Positions 1 through 6,050 of a stretch of DNA of 8,693 bases are shown here, piece by piece. Every line of letters begins with the position of its first letter. Positions within the stretch are counted from its first letter, which is position 1. The notes under the pieces were generated by a model. The model was not told the DNA's origin and searched no databases. It saw nothing but the letters and a program-made list of their open reading frames with translations. The stretch is from NCBI GenBank assembly GCA_030039095.1, contig JASHQP010000047.1, forward strand, positions 1 to 8,693, read 5' to 3'. Origin of the DNA: Streptosporangiaceae bacterium. Its GTDB lineage: Bacteria; Actinomycetota; Actinomycetes; Streptosporangiales; Streptosporangiaceae. The position numbers were made by a program, and so were the translations under genes.

Positions 1-148
1 CCACCCGGCCCTGCCCGCAGGCGGCTTCCAGCAGCCGCAGCCCGCGGACGTCCCCCGCGAGATCCAGCAGCGCGGCGGTGGCCGGGTCGCTGACGCTCTT
101 GCCCGACCGCTGCTCGTAGAAATCGGCCATCTGGTCATATCGCGCCAC
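1..148 (-). CDS. Class I SAM-dependent methyltransferase, N-terminal fragment (3' end beyond window)
   Basis: Only the first 49 codons are in the window; the gene reads leftward off the edge. The visible protein begins VARYDQMADFYEQR and reaches LLEAACGQGRV at about residues 38-48. That is the glycine-rich SAM-binding motif I (E-x-x-C-G-x-G) closing the first beta strand of a Rossmann-type methyltransferase. The short aromatic N-terminus (ARYD..ADFY) followed by a helix is usual in Methyltransf_11/25 proteins. I chose the GTG at 146-148 because it yields the family-like start. An in-frame ATG at 128-130 is an alternative that would drop six residues. No strong Shine-Dalgarno is visible; a GGAG lies about 13 nt upstream of the GTG. 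The gene is divergent from the hydrolase at 324, with a 175-bp gap. The substrate cannot be predicted from this fragment. Confidence 0.72.
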   Translation of the reverse strand, partial: MARYDQMADFYEQRSGKSVSDPATAALLDLAGDVRGLRLLEAACGQGRV

Positions 149-249
149 GAAACCAGCCACGCTCCGACCGTAACCCCGTCCACCGCTCACCAAGCGCTGC
201 CACCTCCCGGTCCGCTATAGGCGAACGGCACATCCGCGCGCGTGGCGCC

Positions 250-277
250 TTGGCACCGTTCGTGAGACAAATAGCAG
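250..277 (+). promoter_or_regulatory. Weak candidate promoter for the hydrolase-WS/DGAT unit
   Basis: In the 175-bp divergent gap, TTGGCA (250-255) matches the -35 consensus at 5 of 6 bases. It is followed after 16 bp by TAGCAG (272-277), a poor -10. A start near 284 would give a 5' leader of about 40 nt before the ATG at 324. The rest of the gap (149-323) contains a CTATAG around 215-220 with no convincing -35 on either strand. I see no operator or RNA gene there. Confidence 0.28.
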
Positions 278-323
278 AGGTCGATCGGCGGCTTTCGGTG
301 GCCGCGGGCGGAAGTGGGCAGCC

Positions 324-1121
324 ATGTACGTCGCCGGGGAAGCGGCACAGGCCGGGGGCACCACGCGCCCGGTGTCCGGGCCGTCGGCGGGGCTCTACCT
401 CACCGAGCCCGCGCGGGGGCTCGCCGGCCTCGCGTTCCTGCCGCTGGCCGCGCCGTGGCTGGCCACCGCGCCGCGCGGTGACCGCCACGGCGTGCTCGTC
501 GTCCCTGGCCTGCTGGCCACGGACACCAGCACGGCCGTGCTGCGGCGGTTCCTGCGCTGGCTCGGCTATGACGTGCGCGGCTGGGACCTGGGGCGCAACC
601 TGGGCCCGACCGACGCCGTGCTCGACGGACTCCCGCTGGCGCTGGCGGCCCTCGCCGTCCGCACCGGGGGCCCGGTGTCGGTGGTGGGCTGGAGCCTCGG
701 CGGTATCTACGCCAGGGAACTGGCGCGCCAGCATCCCGGGCAGGTCCGCGGCGTGATCACCCTGGGCAGCCCGTTCGCGCTGACCGACCCGCGGCAGAGC
801 CGGGCCGACGGCGCCTACCGCCGCCGCCGTCACCTGCACGCGGACGGCGCGCGGGTTCCCACGCCCGAGCAGGTCGGCCGCCCGATCGCCGTCCCGTCCA
901 CGGCCGTCTACTCGCGGCGGGACGGCATCGTGTCCTGGCAGGCCTGCATCGAGCCGGAAACGGCGCAGCACGAGAACGTCGAGGTCCGGTGCGGCCACCT
1001 CGGGTTCGGCACCGACCCCGCGACGCTGTGGCTGATCGCCGACCGGCTCGCCACCCCGGCCGGGCGGTGGCGCCCCTTCCGGCCGCCGCCGCTGCTGCGG
1101 CGGCTGTTCCCGGGCCGCTGA
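324..1121 (+). CDS. Alpha/beta hydrolase (lipase/esterase-like), partner of WS/DGAT
   Basis: A 265-residue serine hydrolase of the alpha/beta fold. The N-terminal strand HGVLVVPGLLATD (about residues 55-67) has the PG-L oxyanion region. The nucleophile elbow is GWSLGG with Ser124. The likely acid is Asp200 in SRRDGIVSW, and the catalytic His is His225 in CGHLGFG, so the triad S124-D200-H225 is complete and in order. There is no clear signal peptide, so it is probably cytosolic or lipid-droplet/membrane associated. The ATG start is supported by GGAAG at 310-314, 9 nt upstream. It lies 13 bp before the acyltransferase gene and is surely co-transcribed with it. From memory, hydrolases of this type often neighbour WS/DGAT genes in mycobacteria and relatives, which suggests acyl-lipid hydrolysis or remodelling. 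True substrate unknown. The Arg/Pro-rich C-terminus is encoded over a strong GC hairpin at 1085-1104. Confidence 0.88.
   Translation: MYVAGEAAQAGGTTRPVSGPSAGLYLTEPARGLAGLAFLPLAAPWLATAPRGDRHGVLVVPGLLATDTSTAVLRRFLRWLGYDVRGWDLGRNLGPTDAVLDGLPLALAALAVRTGGPVSVVGWSLGGIYARELARQHPGQVRGVITLGSPFALTDPRQSRADGAYRRRRHLHADGARVPTPEQVGRPIAVPSTAVYSRRDGIVSWQACIEPETAQHENVEVRCGHLGFGTDPATLWLIADRLATPAGRWRPFRPPPLLRRLFPGR
1085..1104 (+). other. Perfect 8-bp GC stem with TGCT tetraloop at the hydrolase 3' end
   Basis: GCCGCCGC (1085-1092) and GCGGCGGC (1097-1104) are exact reverse complements around the loop TGCT. The element lies within the last codons of the hydrolase (Pro-Pro-Leu-Leu-Arg-Arg), 17 nt before the ribosome binding sequence of the next gene. 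There is no following U tract, so it is unlikely to be an intrinsic terminator. It could be a chance product of Pro/Arg codons, or an mRNA structure that tunes expression of the downstream acyltransferase. Confidence 0.4.
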
Positions 1122-1130
1122 GGAGTGAGG
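1122..1130 (+). promoter_or_regulatory. Ribosome binding site of WS/DGAT
   Basis: The 13-nt gap between the hydrolase stop (1119-1121) and the ATG at 1135 consists almost wholly of a double Shine-Dalgarno: GGAG at 1122-1125 and GAGG at 1127-1130, 9 and 4 nt from the start. It fixes the start codon and indicates co-translation from one mRNA. Confidence 0.75.
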
Positions 1131-1134
1131 ACAG

Positions 1135-2577
1135 ATGCAGCAGCTCACCGGGCTCGACGCCGCGTTCCTGGCCTTCGAGACCGCCAACAGCACCGGTCAC
1201 GTCGGCGGGCTGTGCATCCTCGATCCCAGCGCGGCGCCCGAGCCGCTCACGCTGGCCCGGCTCACCGAGGTGCTGGGCGAGCGGCTCCCGCTCGTGCCGG
1301 TGCTGCGCCGCAAGATCCTCAACGTGCCGCTCGGCCTCGACCAGCCGTACTGGATCGACGACGCCGGCTTCGACATCGAATATCACATCCGCGAGATCGC
1401 GCTGCCGCAGCCGGGCTCGGACGCGCAGCTCAATGAGCAGGTGGCCCGGCTGCACGCCCGGCCGCTGGACCGGAGCCGGCCGCTGTGGGAGATCTACCTG
1501 ATCACCGGCCTGGCCAAAGGGCGGGCGGCGGTCTATACCAAGATCCACCATTCTGCGATCGACGGCGCGTCCGGCGCCGAGCTGCTCACCGTGCTGCTCG
1601 ATCTCGCCCCTGGCGGACGCGAGCTGCCACCTTCCGTCGCGTTCAGGCCCGAAAACAGGCCAGGGACCCCAGCAATGGCTGTACTCGCGGCGGCGCGGAT
1701 GGCGTGGCGGCCGGTGCAGACGGTTCAGGTGGCCAACCAGTTCGTGCGCCTGCTGCCGACTCTGGGCCCGGCGGTCGGCGCGTTCCTCGGCGGCATGCTG
1801 GGGCTGGGCCGCGGCGACGGGGCGGTGATTCCGAGCGTGCCCGGGCGCGCCCCGGCGACACCGTTCAACAGGCCGGTCACGCCGCACCGCCGGGTGGCGT
1901 TCCGCAGCGTGCCCCTTGACCAGGTCAAGGCAGTGAAGAACGCCTTCGGCGTCTCGGTCAACGACGTGGTGATGGCGATGTGCGCGGGCGCGCTGCGGCG
2001 CTGGCTCGCCGACCGCGAGGCGCTGCCCGGCGCGCCGCTGATCGCCATGATCCCGGTGTCGATCCGCGACCCGGCCAGCCAGGGCGCCCTCGGCAACAAG
2101 GTGTCGGCGATGCTCGCCATGCTGCCCACCCACGTCGCCGACCCCGGACGGCGGCTGGAGATCGTGCACGCCGCCACGAAGATCGCGAAAGCCCAGCAGG
2201 CGGCGATCCCGCAGGGGCTGGTCGACCAGATCAGCGACTTCGCTCCCCCGGCGCTGACGGCCCGCGCCGCCCGGGTCGTGTTCGCCACCGGCCTGCTGCA
2301 CCGGCTGCCGCCGTTCAACCTGTGCATCTCCAACGTTCCCGGCCCGAACGTGCCCGTCTACCTGTGCGGCGCGAGGCTGCTGGCGCACTACCCGGTGTCG
2401 GTGATCACCGACGGGCAGGGCCTGAACATCACCCTGGTCGGCTACCTGGGTCAGCTGCACTTCGGGCTGGTGTCGTGCCGGGAGCTCATCCCCGACCTCG
2501 ACGCGCTGGCCGGCCACCTGGTCGGCGAGCTCGCGGTGCTGCTCGAGGCCGCCGGCCGCCGCGCTGCCGGCGCCTAG
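1135..2577 (+). CDS. Wax ester synthase / acyl-CoA:diacylglycerol acyltransferase (WS/DGAT)
   Basis: A 480-residue bifunctional acyltransferase, full length for the family. It joins acyl-CoA to diacylglycerol (triacylglycerol) or to a long-chain alcohol (wax ester) at the membrane/lipid-droplet surface. The N-terminal condensation-like domain opens with QQLTGLDAAFL, typical of the family. It holds the catalytic motif H138-H139-S-A-I-D143-G144 (HHxxxDG), preceded by the conserved PLWEIYLITGL. The C-terminal WSD1 domain contains the conserved N276-D277 (SVNDVVMA), PVSIR, the NVPGP segment near residue 400 and GLNITLVGYLGQLHFG. All key residues are intact, so it should be active. It follows the hydrolase by 13 bp. 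It ends in TAG at 2575-2577, overlapping the convergent TetR stop by sharing CTAG. Actinobacteria commonly carry several paralogues (Tgs-type); which one this is cannot be judged here, so I give no symbol. Alcohol versus diacylglycerol preference cannot be inferred. Confidence 0.95.
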   Translation: MQQLTGLDAAFLAFETANSTGHVGGLCILDPSAAPEPLTLARLTEVLGERLPLVPVLRRKILNVPLGLDQPYWIDDAGFDIEYHIREIALPQPGSDAQLNEQVARLHARPLDRSRPLWEIYLITGLAKGRAAVYTKIHHSAIDGASGAELLTVLLDLAPGGRELPPSVAFRPENRPGTPAMAVLAAARMAWRPVQTVQVANQFVRLLPTLGPAVGAFLGGMLGLGRGDGAVIPSVPGRAPATPFNRPVTPHRRVAFRSVPLDQVKAVKNAFGVSVNDVVMAMCAGALRRWLADREALPGAPLIAMIPVSIRDPASQGALGNKVSAMLAMLPTHVADPGRRLEIVHAATKIAKAQQAAIPQGLVDQISDFAPPALTARAARVVFATGLLHRLPPFNLCISNVPGPNVPVYLCGARLLAHYPVSVITDGQGLNITLVGYLGQLHFGLVSCRELIPDLDALAGHLVGELAVLLEAAGRRAAGA

Positions 2578-2580
2578 CGC
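2561..2580. terminator. Possible bidirectional hairpin at the convergent gene ends
   Basis: GCGCT (2561-2565) is exactly complementary to AGCGC (2576-2580), enclosing a 10-nt GC-rich loop that contains both stop codons in CTAG (2574-2577). There is no U tract on either strand, and the stem lies in coding sequence of both genes. It is at best a weak, factor-dependent terminator. It is the only candidate I see at a junction that has no intergenic DNA. Confidence 0.2.
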
Positions 2581-3149
2581 AGGTACTGCTCGATCACCGG
2601 CGCGACCAGCGCGACAATCTCGTCGGGGGTGGCCCTGGCGACCGGGTCGAGCCGGACGACGTGCCGGAGCATCGCGACGCCCATCAGCTGCGCCGCGACC
2701 AGGCTGGCCCGCAGCGGTGCGTTCTCGTGCCTGGTCCGGGAGGCGATCACCGGCAGCAGTTCGGCCGCGAGGAATTCCCTGAGCATGGCGGCCGCCTTCT
2801 CGTTCGAGACGGCGGACCGGACCAGGGCCAGGATCGCGTTGCGGCTCTGGTCGCTGTCGACGAACCTCAGGTAGGACCGGACAAGGTCCTCGGCGAAGTC
2901 GGGCAGCGTCGGGTCCTGCCGCGCCGCGAACAGCTCCGACAGCCCGGTCGGCAGGCCGGTCGCGGCGGCGAACAGCCCCTCCTTGGTGCCGAAGTAGTGG
3001 ATCAGCAGCGCCGGGTCGACCTTCGCGTCGTTGGCGATGCCGCGCAGCGAGGTCGCGTCGTAGCCGCGGGTGGCGAACCCCCGCCGGGCCACGGCGAGGA
3101 TGTTCTCCCTGGTGTCCGGGGTTCCCGGGCGGCGGCCGGTGCGCGTCAT
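2574..3149 (-). CDS. TetR/AcrR-family transcriptional repressor of the ABC operon
   Basis: A 191-residue one-component regulator. The N-terminal DNA-binding domain (about residues 12-60) has the TetR signature: TRENILAVARRGFATRGYDATSLRGIAN, then the recognition helix region ending in LLIHYFGTKEGLF, with the usual tyrosine and phenylalanine at 52-53. Residues 65-191 form the helical ligand-binding/dimerisation domain; the segment around LVAAQLMGVAMLRHVVRLDP resembles the TetR_C_17-like group often found beside exporters. The ATG (3147-3149) overlaps the stop of ATPase B as ATGA, so translation is coupled, and it is the last gene of the operon. By analogy with CecR-YbhFSR and other exporter repressors, it probably represses the promoter at 6004-6033 and is released by a transported ligand. 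The operator assignment is inference. The gene ends in TAG within the CTAG shared with WS/DGAT. Confidence 0.9.
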   Translation of the reverse strand: MTRTGRRPGTPDTRENILAVARRGFATRGYDATSLRGIANDAKVDPALLIHYFGTKEGLFAAATGLPTGLSELFAARQDPTLPDFAEDLVRSYLRFVDSDQSRNAILALVRSAVSNEKAAAMLREFLAAELLPVIASRTRHENAPLRASLVAAQLMGVAMLRHVVRLDPVARATPDEIVALVAPVIEQYLR

Positions 3150-4018
3150 GCCACCGCCGGACCCGAGACGATGGCCACGAACGCCTCCTCGAGGTTGGCC
3201 CCGACCATGCGCACGGTGGCATCGATCCCGGCGGCGGCCAGCGCCCTGTGCACGTCCGCCGCCTGGCCTGTCACGCGCAGCATCCCCTGGCCGTGCACCT
3301 GGACCTCAAAGCCGCCGGCGTCGAGCACGCTGAAGGCGCGAGCCCAGCCGGCGCTCCGGACCTCGGCCACCTCTCGGTCACCGATAACGTCCGCAACGGT
3401 GCCGCCGATCACGACCCTCCCGTCCGCCATCACCACAAGCCGGTCGCATTCTTGCGCTTCCTCCATATTGTGGGTGGTCACCAGGACGCCGGCGCCGCCG
3501 TCGGCGGCCTCGCGGATCTCTTCCCACAGCCGGGCCCGCCCGAGCGGCGCCACGCCGGAGGTGGGCTCGTCGAGCACCAGCAGCTCGGGCCGGTGCGCGA
3601 GGGCCACGGCGAACGCGACCTCCCGCTGGGTACCCAGCGGCAGCGTACCGGCCAGCTCGCTTCGCACGCCTGCGAGGCTGCCCGGCAGCGTGGCCCTGAT
3701 GCCGAACGCCGTGCCGGTGAAGCTCCAGTTCTCGGCGACGGTGAGGTCCGCGTACAGGCCCAGGGTCTGCGGCACGTACCCGACGCGCCGCCGGCCGGCG
3801 ACCGAAGGGGGCGAGCCGAACAGGCGGACGCTCCCCTCGCTCGGCCGCAGCAGGCCAAGCAGGAGCCGGATCAGGGTCGTCTTGCCAGCGCCGTTCGCGC
3901 CGAGCAGGCCCACCACCTCCCCGGCTGCCACGGAAAGGCTCACGGCGCGCACGGCGGTGGACGAGCCGAAACGCCTCGAGACCGCGGCTGCCTCGGCCAG
4001 GGCGTCCATCGGCGTCAC
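3146..4018 (-). CDS. ABC transporter ATPase B (like the C-terminal half of YbhF)
   Basis: A 290-residue nucleotide-binding subunit. Visible motifs: Walker A GANGAGKT (40-47), Q-loop Gln84 in YVPQTLGLY, signature LPLGTQ (126-131) in place of LSGGQ, Walker B LLVLDE with catalytic Glu151, D-loop GVAP (Asp replaced by Ala157), and switch His183 in TTHNMEEA. The LPLG-type signature is known from the second ATPase halves of YbhF/RbbA-like proteins, so it is family-typical; Ala157 is not usual. The C-terminal 70 residues form a small beta-alpha domain (VQVHGQGMLRVTG..ANLEEAF), common in drug and polysaccharide-export ATPases. The start is GTG (4016-4018) overlapping the stop of ATPase A as GTGA; a Met at codon 4 is the alternative. 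It probably pairs with ATPase A beneath the permease and supplies the Walker side of the consensus ATP site. Confidence 0.92.
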   Translation of the reverse strand: MTPMDALAEAAAVSRRFGSSTAVRAVSLSVAAGEVVGLLGANGAGKTTLIRLLLGLLRPSEGSVRLFGSPPSVAGRRRVGYVPQTLGLYADLTVAENWSFTGTAFGIRATLPGSLAGVRSELAGTLPLGTQREVAFAVALAHRPELLVLDEPTSGVAPLGRARLWEEIREAADGGAGVLVTTHNMEEAQECDRLVVMADGRVVIGGTVADVIGDREVAEVRSAGWARAFSVLDAGGFEVQVHGQGMLRVTGQAADVHRALAAAGIDATVRMVGANLEEAFVAIVSGPAVA

Positions 4019-4839
4019 CGCTGCGCCTGGGCGGCCAGCTCGGCGACCACCACCGCGTCGTCAAAGTCGGGGGCGGCCCGCTCGGCCCCGGCGGGCAGCT
4101 CGCCGTCCGGCGCCCACACCCGCCAGCCGGTGCCGCGCAGCCAGGACAGCGCACCCGGGCGTCCGGCGCCCGGGCGCACCGCGGCGCCGACCGCACCGGG
4201 GACGCCGCGCAGTATGCCGTCGGGCGAGCCGCTGGCCAGCACCTTCCCGCCCTCCAGCAGCACCACGGAGGCGGCGCGGGCGGCCTCGTTCACGTACGTC
4301 GTGGCCACCACGACGGCGGTCCCCTGCGCAGCGGCGCCGGAAATGAGCCGCCATAGTTCCACCCTGCTGACTGGGTCCACCCCGGTGGTCGGCTCGTCGA
4401 GCACCAGCAGGTCCGGCGCGTGCAGCAGCGCCAGCGTCACCGCCAGCTTGCGCTGCATGCCGCCGGAAAGCTGGCCGCCGAGCCGCGAGCGGACGCCGGC
4501 CAGGCCGGTGCGCTCGAGCAGCTGCTGCTCCCGCTGGCCCCGCTGACCGGCGGCCAGCCGGTACGCGCGCGCGCCGAAGTCGAGGTTCTCCTGAACGGTC
4601 AGGTCCGGGTACAGGCCGACGGTGGCCGGCACGTACCCGATGCGCTGCCTGGCCGGGCGGCGCACCGTCCCCGCCTGCGGCCGCACCAGGCCGACGAGCG
4701 CCCTGAGGCAGGTCGACTTGCCGGCTCCGTCGCCGCCGACCACGACCGCGACCTGCGCCGGGCTGGCCAGCACGGTCACGCCGTCCAGCGCGGCCCGGTG
4801 GCCGAAGCTCACGCGCACGTCATCCAGGCCCCACGTCAC
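4015..4839 (-). CDS. ABC transporter ATPase A (like the N-terminal half of YbhF)
   Basis: A 274-residue nucleotide-binding subunit with Walker A GGDGAGKS (35-42), canonical signature LSGGM (124-128), Walker B LLVLDE with Glu149, and D-loop GVDP. Two switch residues are absent: the Q-loop position reads YVPATVGLY (Ala72 for Gln), and the H-switch position reads VATTYVNEA (Thr181 for His). Loss of the H-switch is, from memory, common in the first ATPase half of YbhF/RbbA-type proteins (TAYMEEA-like). It shares a YVP-x-T-x-GLY-x-DLTV-x-EN block with ATPase B, suggesting an old duplication. The last 50 residues are Gly/Ala/Pro-rich and lack the DrrA-type tail. GTG start (4837-4839) overlapping the permease stop as GTGA; GAGG at 4850-4853 lies 10 nt upstream. 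It likely works as a heterodimer with ATPase B. Confidence 0.92.
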   Translation of the reverse strand: MTWGLDDVRVSFGHRAALDGVTVLASPAQVAVVVGGDGAGKSTCLRALVGLVRPQAGTVRRPARQRIGYVPATVGLYPDLTVQENLDFGARAYRLAAGQRGQREQQLLERTGLAGVRSRLGGQLSGGMQRKLAVTLALLHAPDLLVLDEPTTGVDPVSRVELWRLISGAAAQGTAVVVATTYVNEAARAASVVLLEGGKVLASGSPDGILRGVPGAVGAAVRPGAGRPGALSWLRGTGWRVWAPDGELPAGAERAAPDFDDAVVVAELAAQAQR

Positions 4840-5957
4840 GCGGCCACCGCCTCGCTGCCGGCGCCGCGGGCCTGCGCGTCCTTGGCGGCGCGGCGGCCGC
4901 CCGGCGTGAGGTCACGGCGGAACCGGACGATCGCCAGGCCCAGCACCACGACCGCGAGGAGGGCCAGCAGCCCGATCGGCTGCCAGAGCGCGGAGATTGG
5001 CGTGGCCTTGAGCATCACGCCCCTGCTGATCTCGGTGAAGTACGTGAGCGGCAACAGGTAGGAGATCCACCGCACGCCCGCGGCCATCGAGGCGACCGGG
5101 AAAATCAGCCCGGACAGCAGCACCTGCGGCAGCATCGTCATGAACGCGAGCTGGATGGCCTGGCCCTGGTTCTGCGAGACCGTGGAGATCAGCACGCCCA
5201 TGCCGAGGGTCACCAGCAGGAACAGGGCCGCGCCGAGGGCGAACGTGGCGACGTTGCCGGTGAACGGCACGCCGAACAGGCCCATCCCGATCAGCACGAT
5301 CGCGGTGAGGTCGACAGCGGCGACCATCAGGTACGGGGCGATCTTGCCCGCGATCACGTCCCCGGCGCGCAGCGGCATCACCGCCAGCTGCTCGAGCGTG
5401 CCGGTCTGCCGTTCCCTGACCACCCCGAGGCTGGTGATCAGCGTGCCGACGAACACCAGGATCAGGCCCGCCAGGCCGGGAACCATCACCCACGAGGTGG
5501 TCAGCTTCGGGTTGTAGAGCACCTGCTCCCTGACCGGACTTCCCCCCGCCCCACCCGCCTCACCCGCCCCGGCCGGTCCCGCGCCCCGGGTGGCGGCGAG
5601 CCTGGCCAGGGCGGTCTCGGCGGTCTCGACCGAGAACAGCTGCGTCCCGTCCATCAGCACGTCCACGCCGGAGCTGCCGGTGACCACCGCGACGACCGCC
5701 TGGCCGTCCTGGAGCCGGGAACGGGCCGCGGACTCGCCAGCAGCCGGGGCAATGTCGGTCACGTCGAACGGCGGCCGCAGTGCCGCCGCGGCCTGGCGCG
5801 CTCCCGGGCCCACCACCACGGTCGGGATGTCATGGACGTCGAAGTTCGCGGCATAGCCGAAGACGACCAGCAGGAGGACCGGGAGCACGATCATCATCGC
5901 CACGGTCCGGCGGTCGCGCCTCAGCTGACGGAACTCCTTGGCAACCATCGCCCACAT
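4836..5957 (-). CDS. ABC-2 type exporter permease (YbhS/YhhJ-like)
   Basis: A 373-residue membrane subunit, close to the usual length of YbhS-like permeases. The cytosolic N-terminus KEFRQLRRDRR precedes TM1 (about 19-37, ending VVFGYAANFDV). An extracytoplasmic domain follows (38-157), including an Ala/Gly linker at 121-141. The core has TM2 about 158-178, the conserved RERQTGTLEQL coupling segment (181-191), TM3 206-229, TM4 236-258, TM5 268-290 with SGLIFPVASM, the LPLTYF motif (302-307) and TM6 328-345. A charged cytosolic tail ends it. This is the ABC2_membrane_3 layout. The ATG at 5955-5957 has GGGGAG 6 nt upstream. It is the first gene of the operon. With only one permease gene present, a homodimer is likely. 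The substrate is probably a hydrophobic small molecule or drug, by family analogy only; no HlyD-type adaptor is visible. Confidence 0.93.
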   Translation of the reverse strand: MWAMVAKEFRQLRRDRRTVAMMIVLPVLLLVVFGYAANFDVHDIPTVVVGPGARQAAAALRPPFDVTDIAPAAGESAARSRLQDGQAVVAVVTGSSGVDVLMDGTQLFSVETAETALARLAATRGAGPAGAGEAGGAGGSPVREQVLYNPKLTTSWVMVPGLAGLILVFVGTLITSLGVVRERQTGTLEQLAVMPLRAGDVIAGKIAPYLMVAAVDLTAIVLIGMGLFGVPFTGNVATFALGAALFLLVTLGMGVLISTVSQNQGQAIQLAFMTMLPQVLLSGLIFPVASMAAGVRWISYLLPLTYFTEISRGVMLKATPISALWQPIGLLALLAVVVLGLAIVRFRRDLTPGGRRAAKDAQARGAGSEAVAA

Positions 5958-5963
5958 CGAGCG

Positions 5964-5969
5964 CTCCCC
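5964..5969 (-). promoter_or_regulatory. Ribosome binding site of the ABC permease
   Basis: On the minus strand GGGGAG ends 6 nt before the ATG at 5957. This supports the chosen start over the Met three codons downstream. Confidence 0.7.
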
Positions 5970-5989
5970 GGCAGTGGCGGCGGACTAAC

Positions 5990-6033
5990 TCAACACTTGA
6001 TGAAATCTACGCTTGTTGACTTTTCTGTGTCAA
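5990..6033. promoter_or_regulatory. Candidate TetR operator: clustered TCAA/TTGA inverted half-sites
   Basis: Four TCAA/TTGA half-sites lie in 44 bp over the ABC promoter. TCAACACTTGA (5990-6000) is an inverted repeat with 4-bp arms, just at the predicted transcription start. TTGAC (6016-6020) and GTCAA (6029-6033) form 5-bp arms around an 8-bp spacer, overlapping the -35 box. TCAACA (5990-5995) and TGTTGA (6014-6019) are also exact reverse complements, centred on the -10 box. This position would block RNA polymerase, as expected for a TetR-type operator. Which pairing is bound, and whether the repressor encoded at 2574-3149 binds it, is inference. Confidence 0.45.
6004..6033 (-). promoter_or_regulatory. 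Sigma70-type promoter of the ABC exporter operon
   Basis: On the minus strand a perfect -35 TTGACA (6033 to 6028) is followed after 18 bp by TAGATT (6009 to 6004), a good -10; reading GTAGAT instead gives 17 bp. Initiation would fall near 5997, leaving a leader of about 40 nt to the permease ATG. The AT-rich bases here stand out against the GC-rich surroundings. Confidence 0.68.
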
Positions 6034-6050
6034 GCAGGTCCTGGATGGGG

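Noticed and set aside
149..323. A small RNA or riboswitch in the divergent gap before the hydrolase
   Set aside because: No conserved aptamer pattern, long stem or terminator-like U tract was found by eye.
135..1193. A 352-codon minus-strand frame opposite the hydrolase
   Set aside because: Antisense to a gene with a full catalytic triad; low-complexity Arg/Gly/Pro-rich product.
757..3222. An 821-codon open frame on the minus strand across WS/DGAT and tetR
   Set aside because: It is antisense or out of frame to three well-supported genes. Its composition is Arg/Gly/Ala/Pro/Gln-rich with no domain, as expected from GC-rich shadow frames.
1980..4346. A 788-codon plus-strand open frame through WS/DGAT, tetR and the ATPases
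   Set aside because: It runs antisense to three motif-complete genes and out of frame within WS/DGAT. The product changes character along its length and shows no recognisable fold.
3248..4546. A 432-codon plus-strand frame opposite the two ATPase genes
   Set aside because: Mirror of conserved ATPase coding sequence in a GC-rich genome; no motif.
6016..6044. TTGACT at 6016-6021 as a plus-strand -35 box for the amidohydrolase operon
   Set aside because: No -10-like hexamer lies 16-18 bp downstream. The TTGAC is better explained as an inverted half-site of the opposite promoter region.
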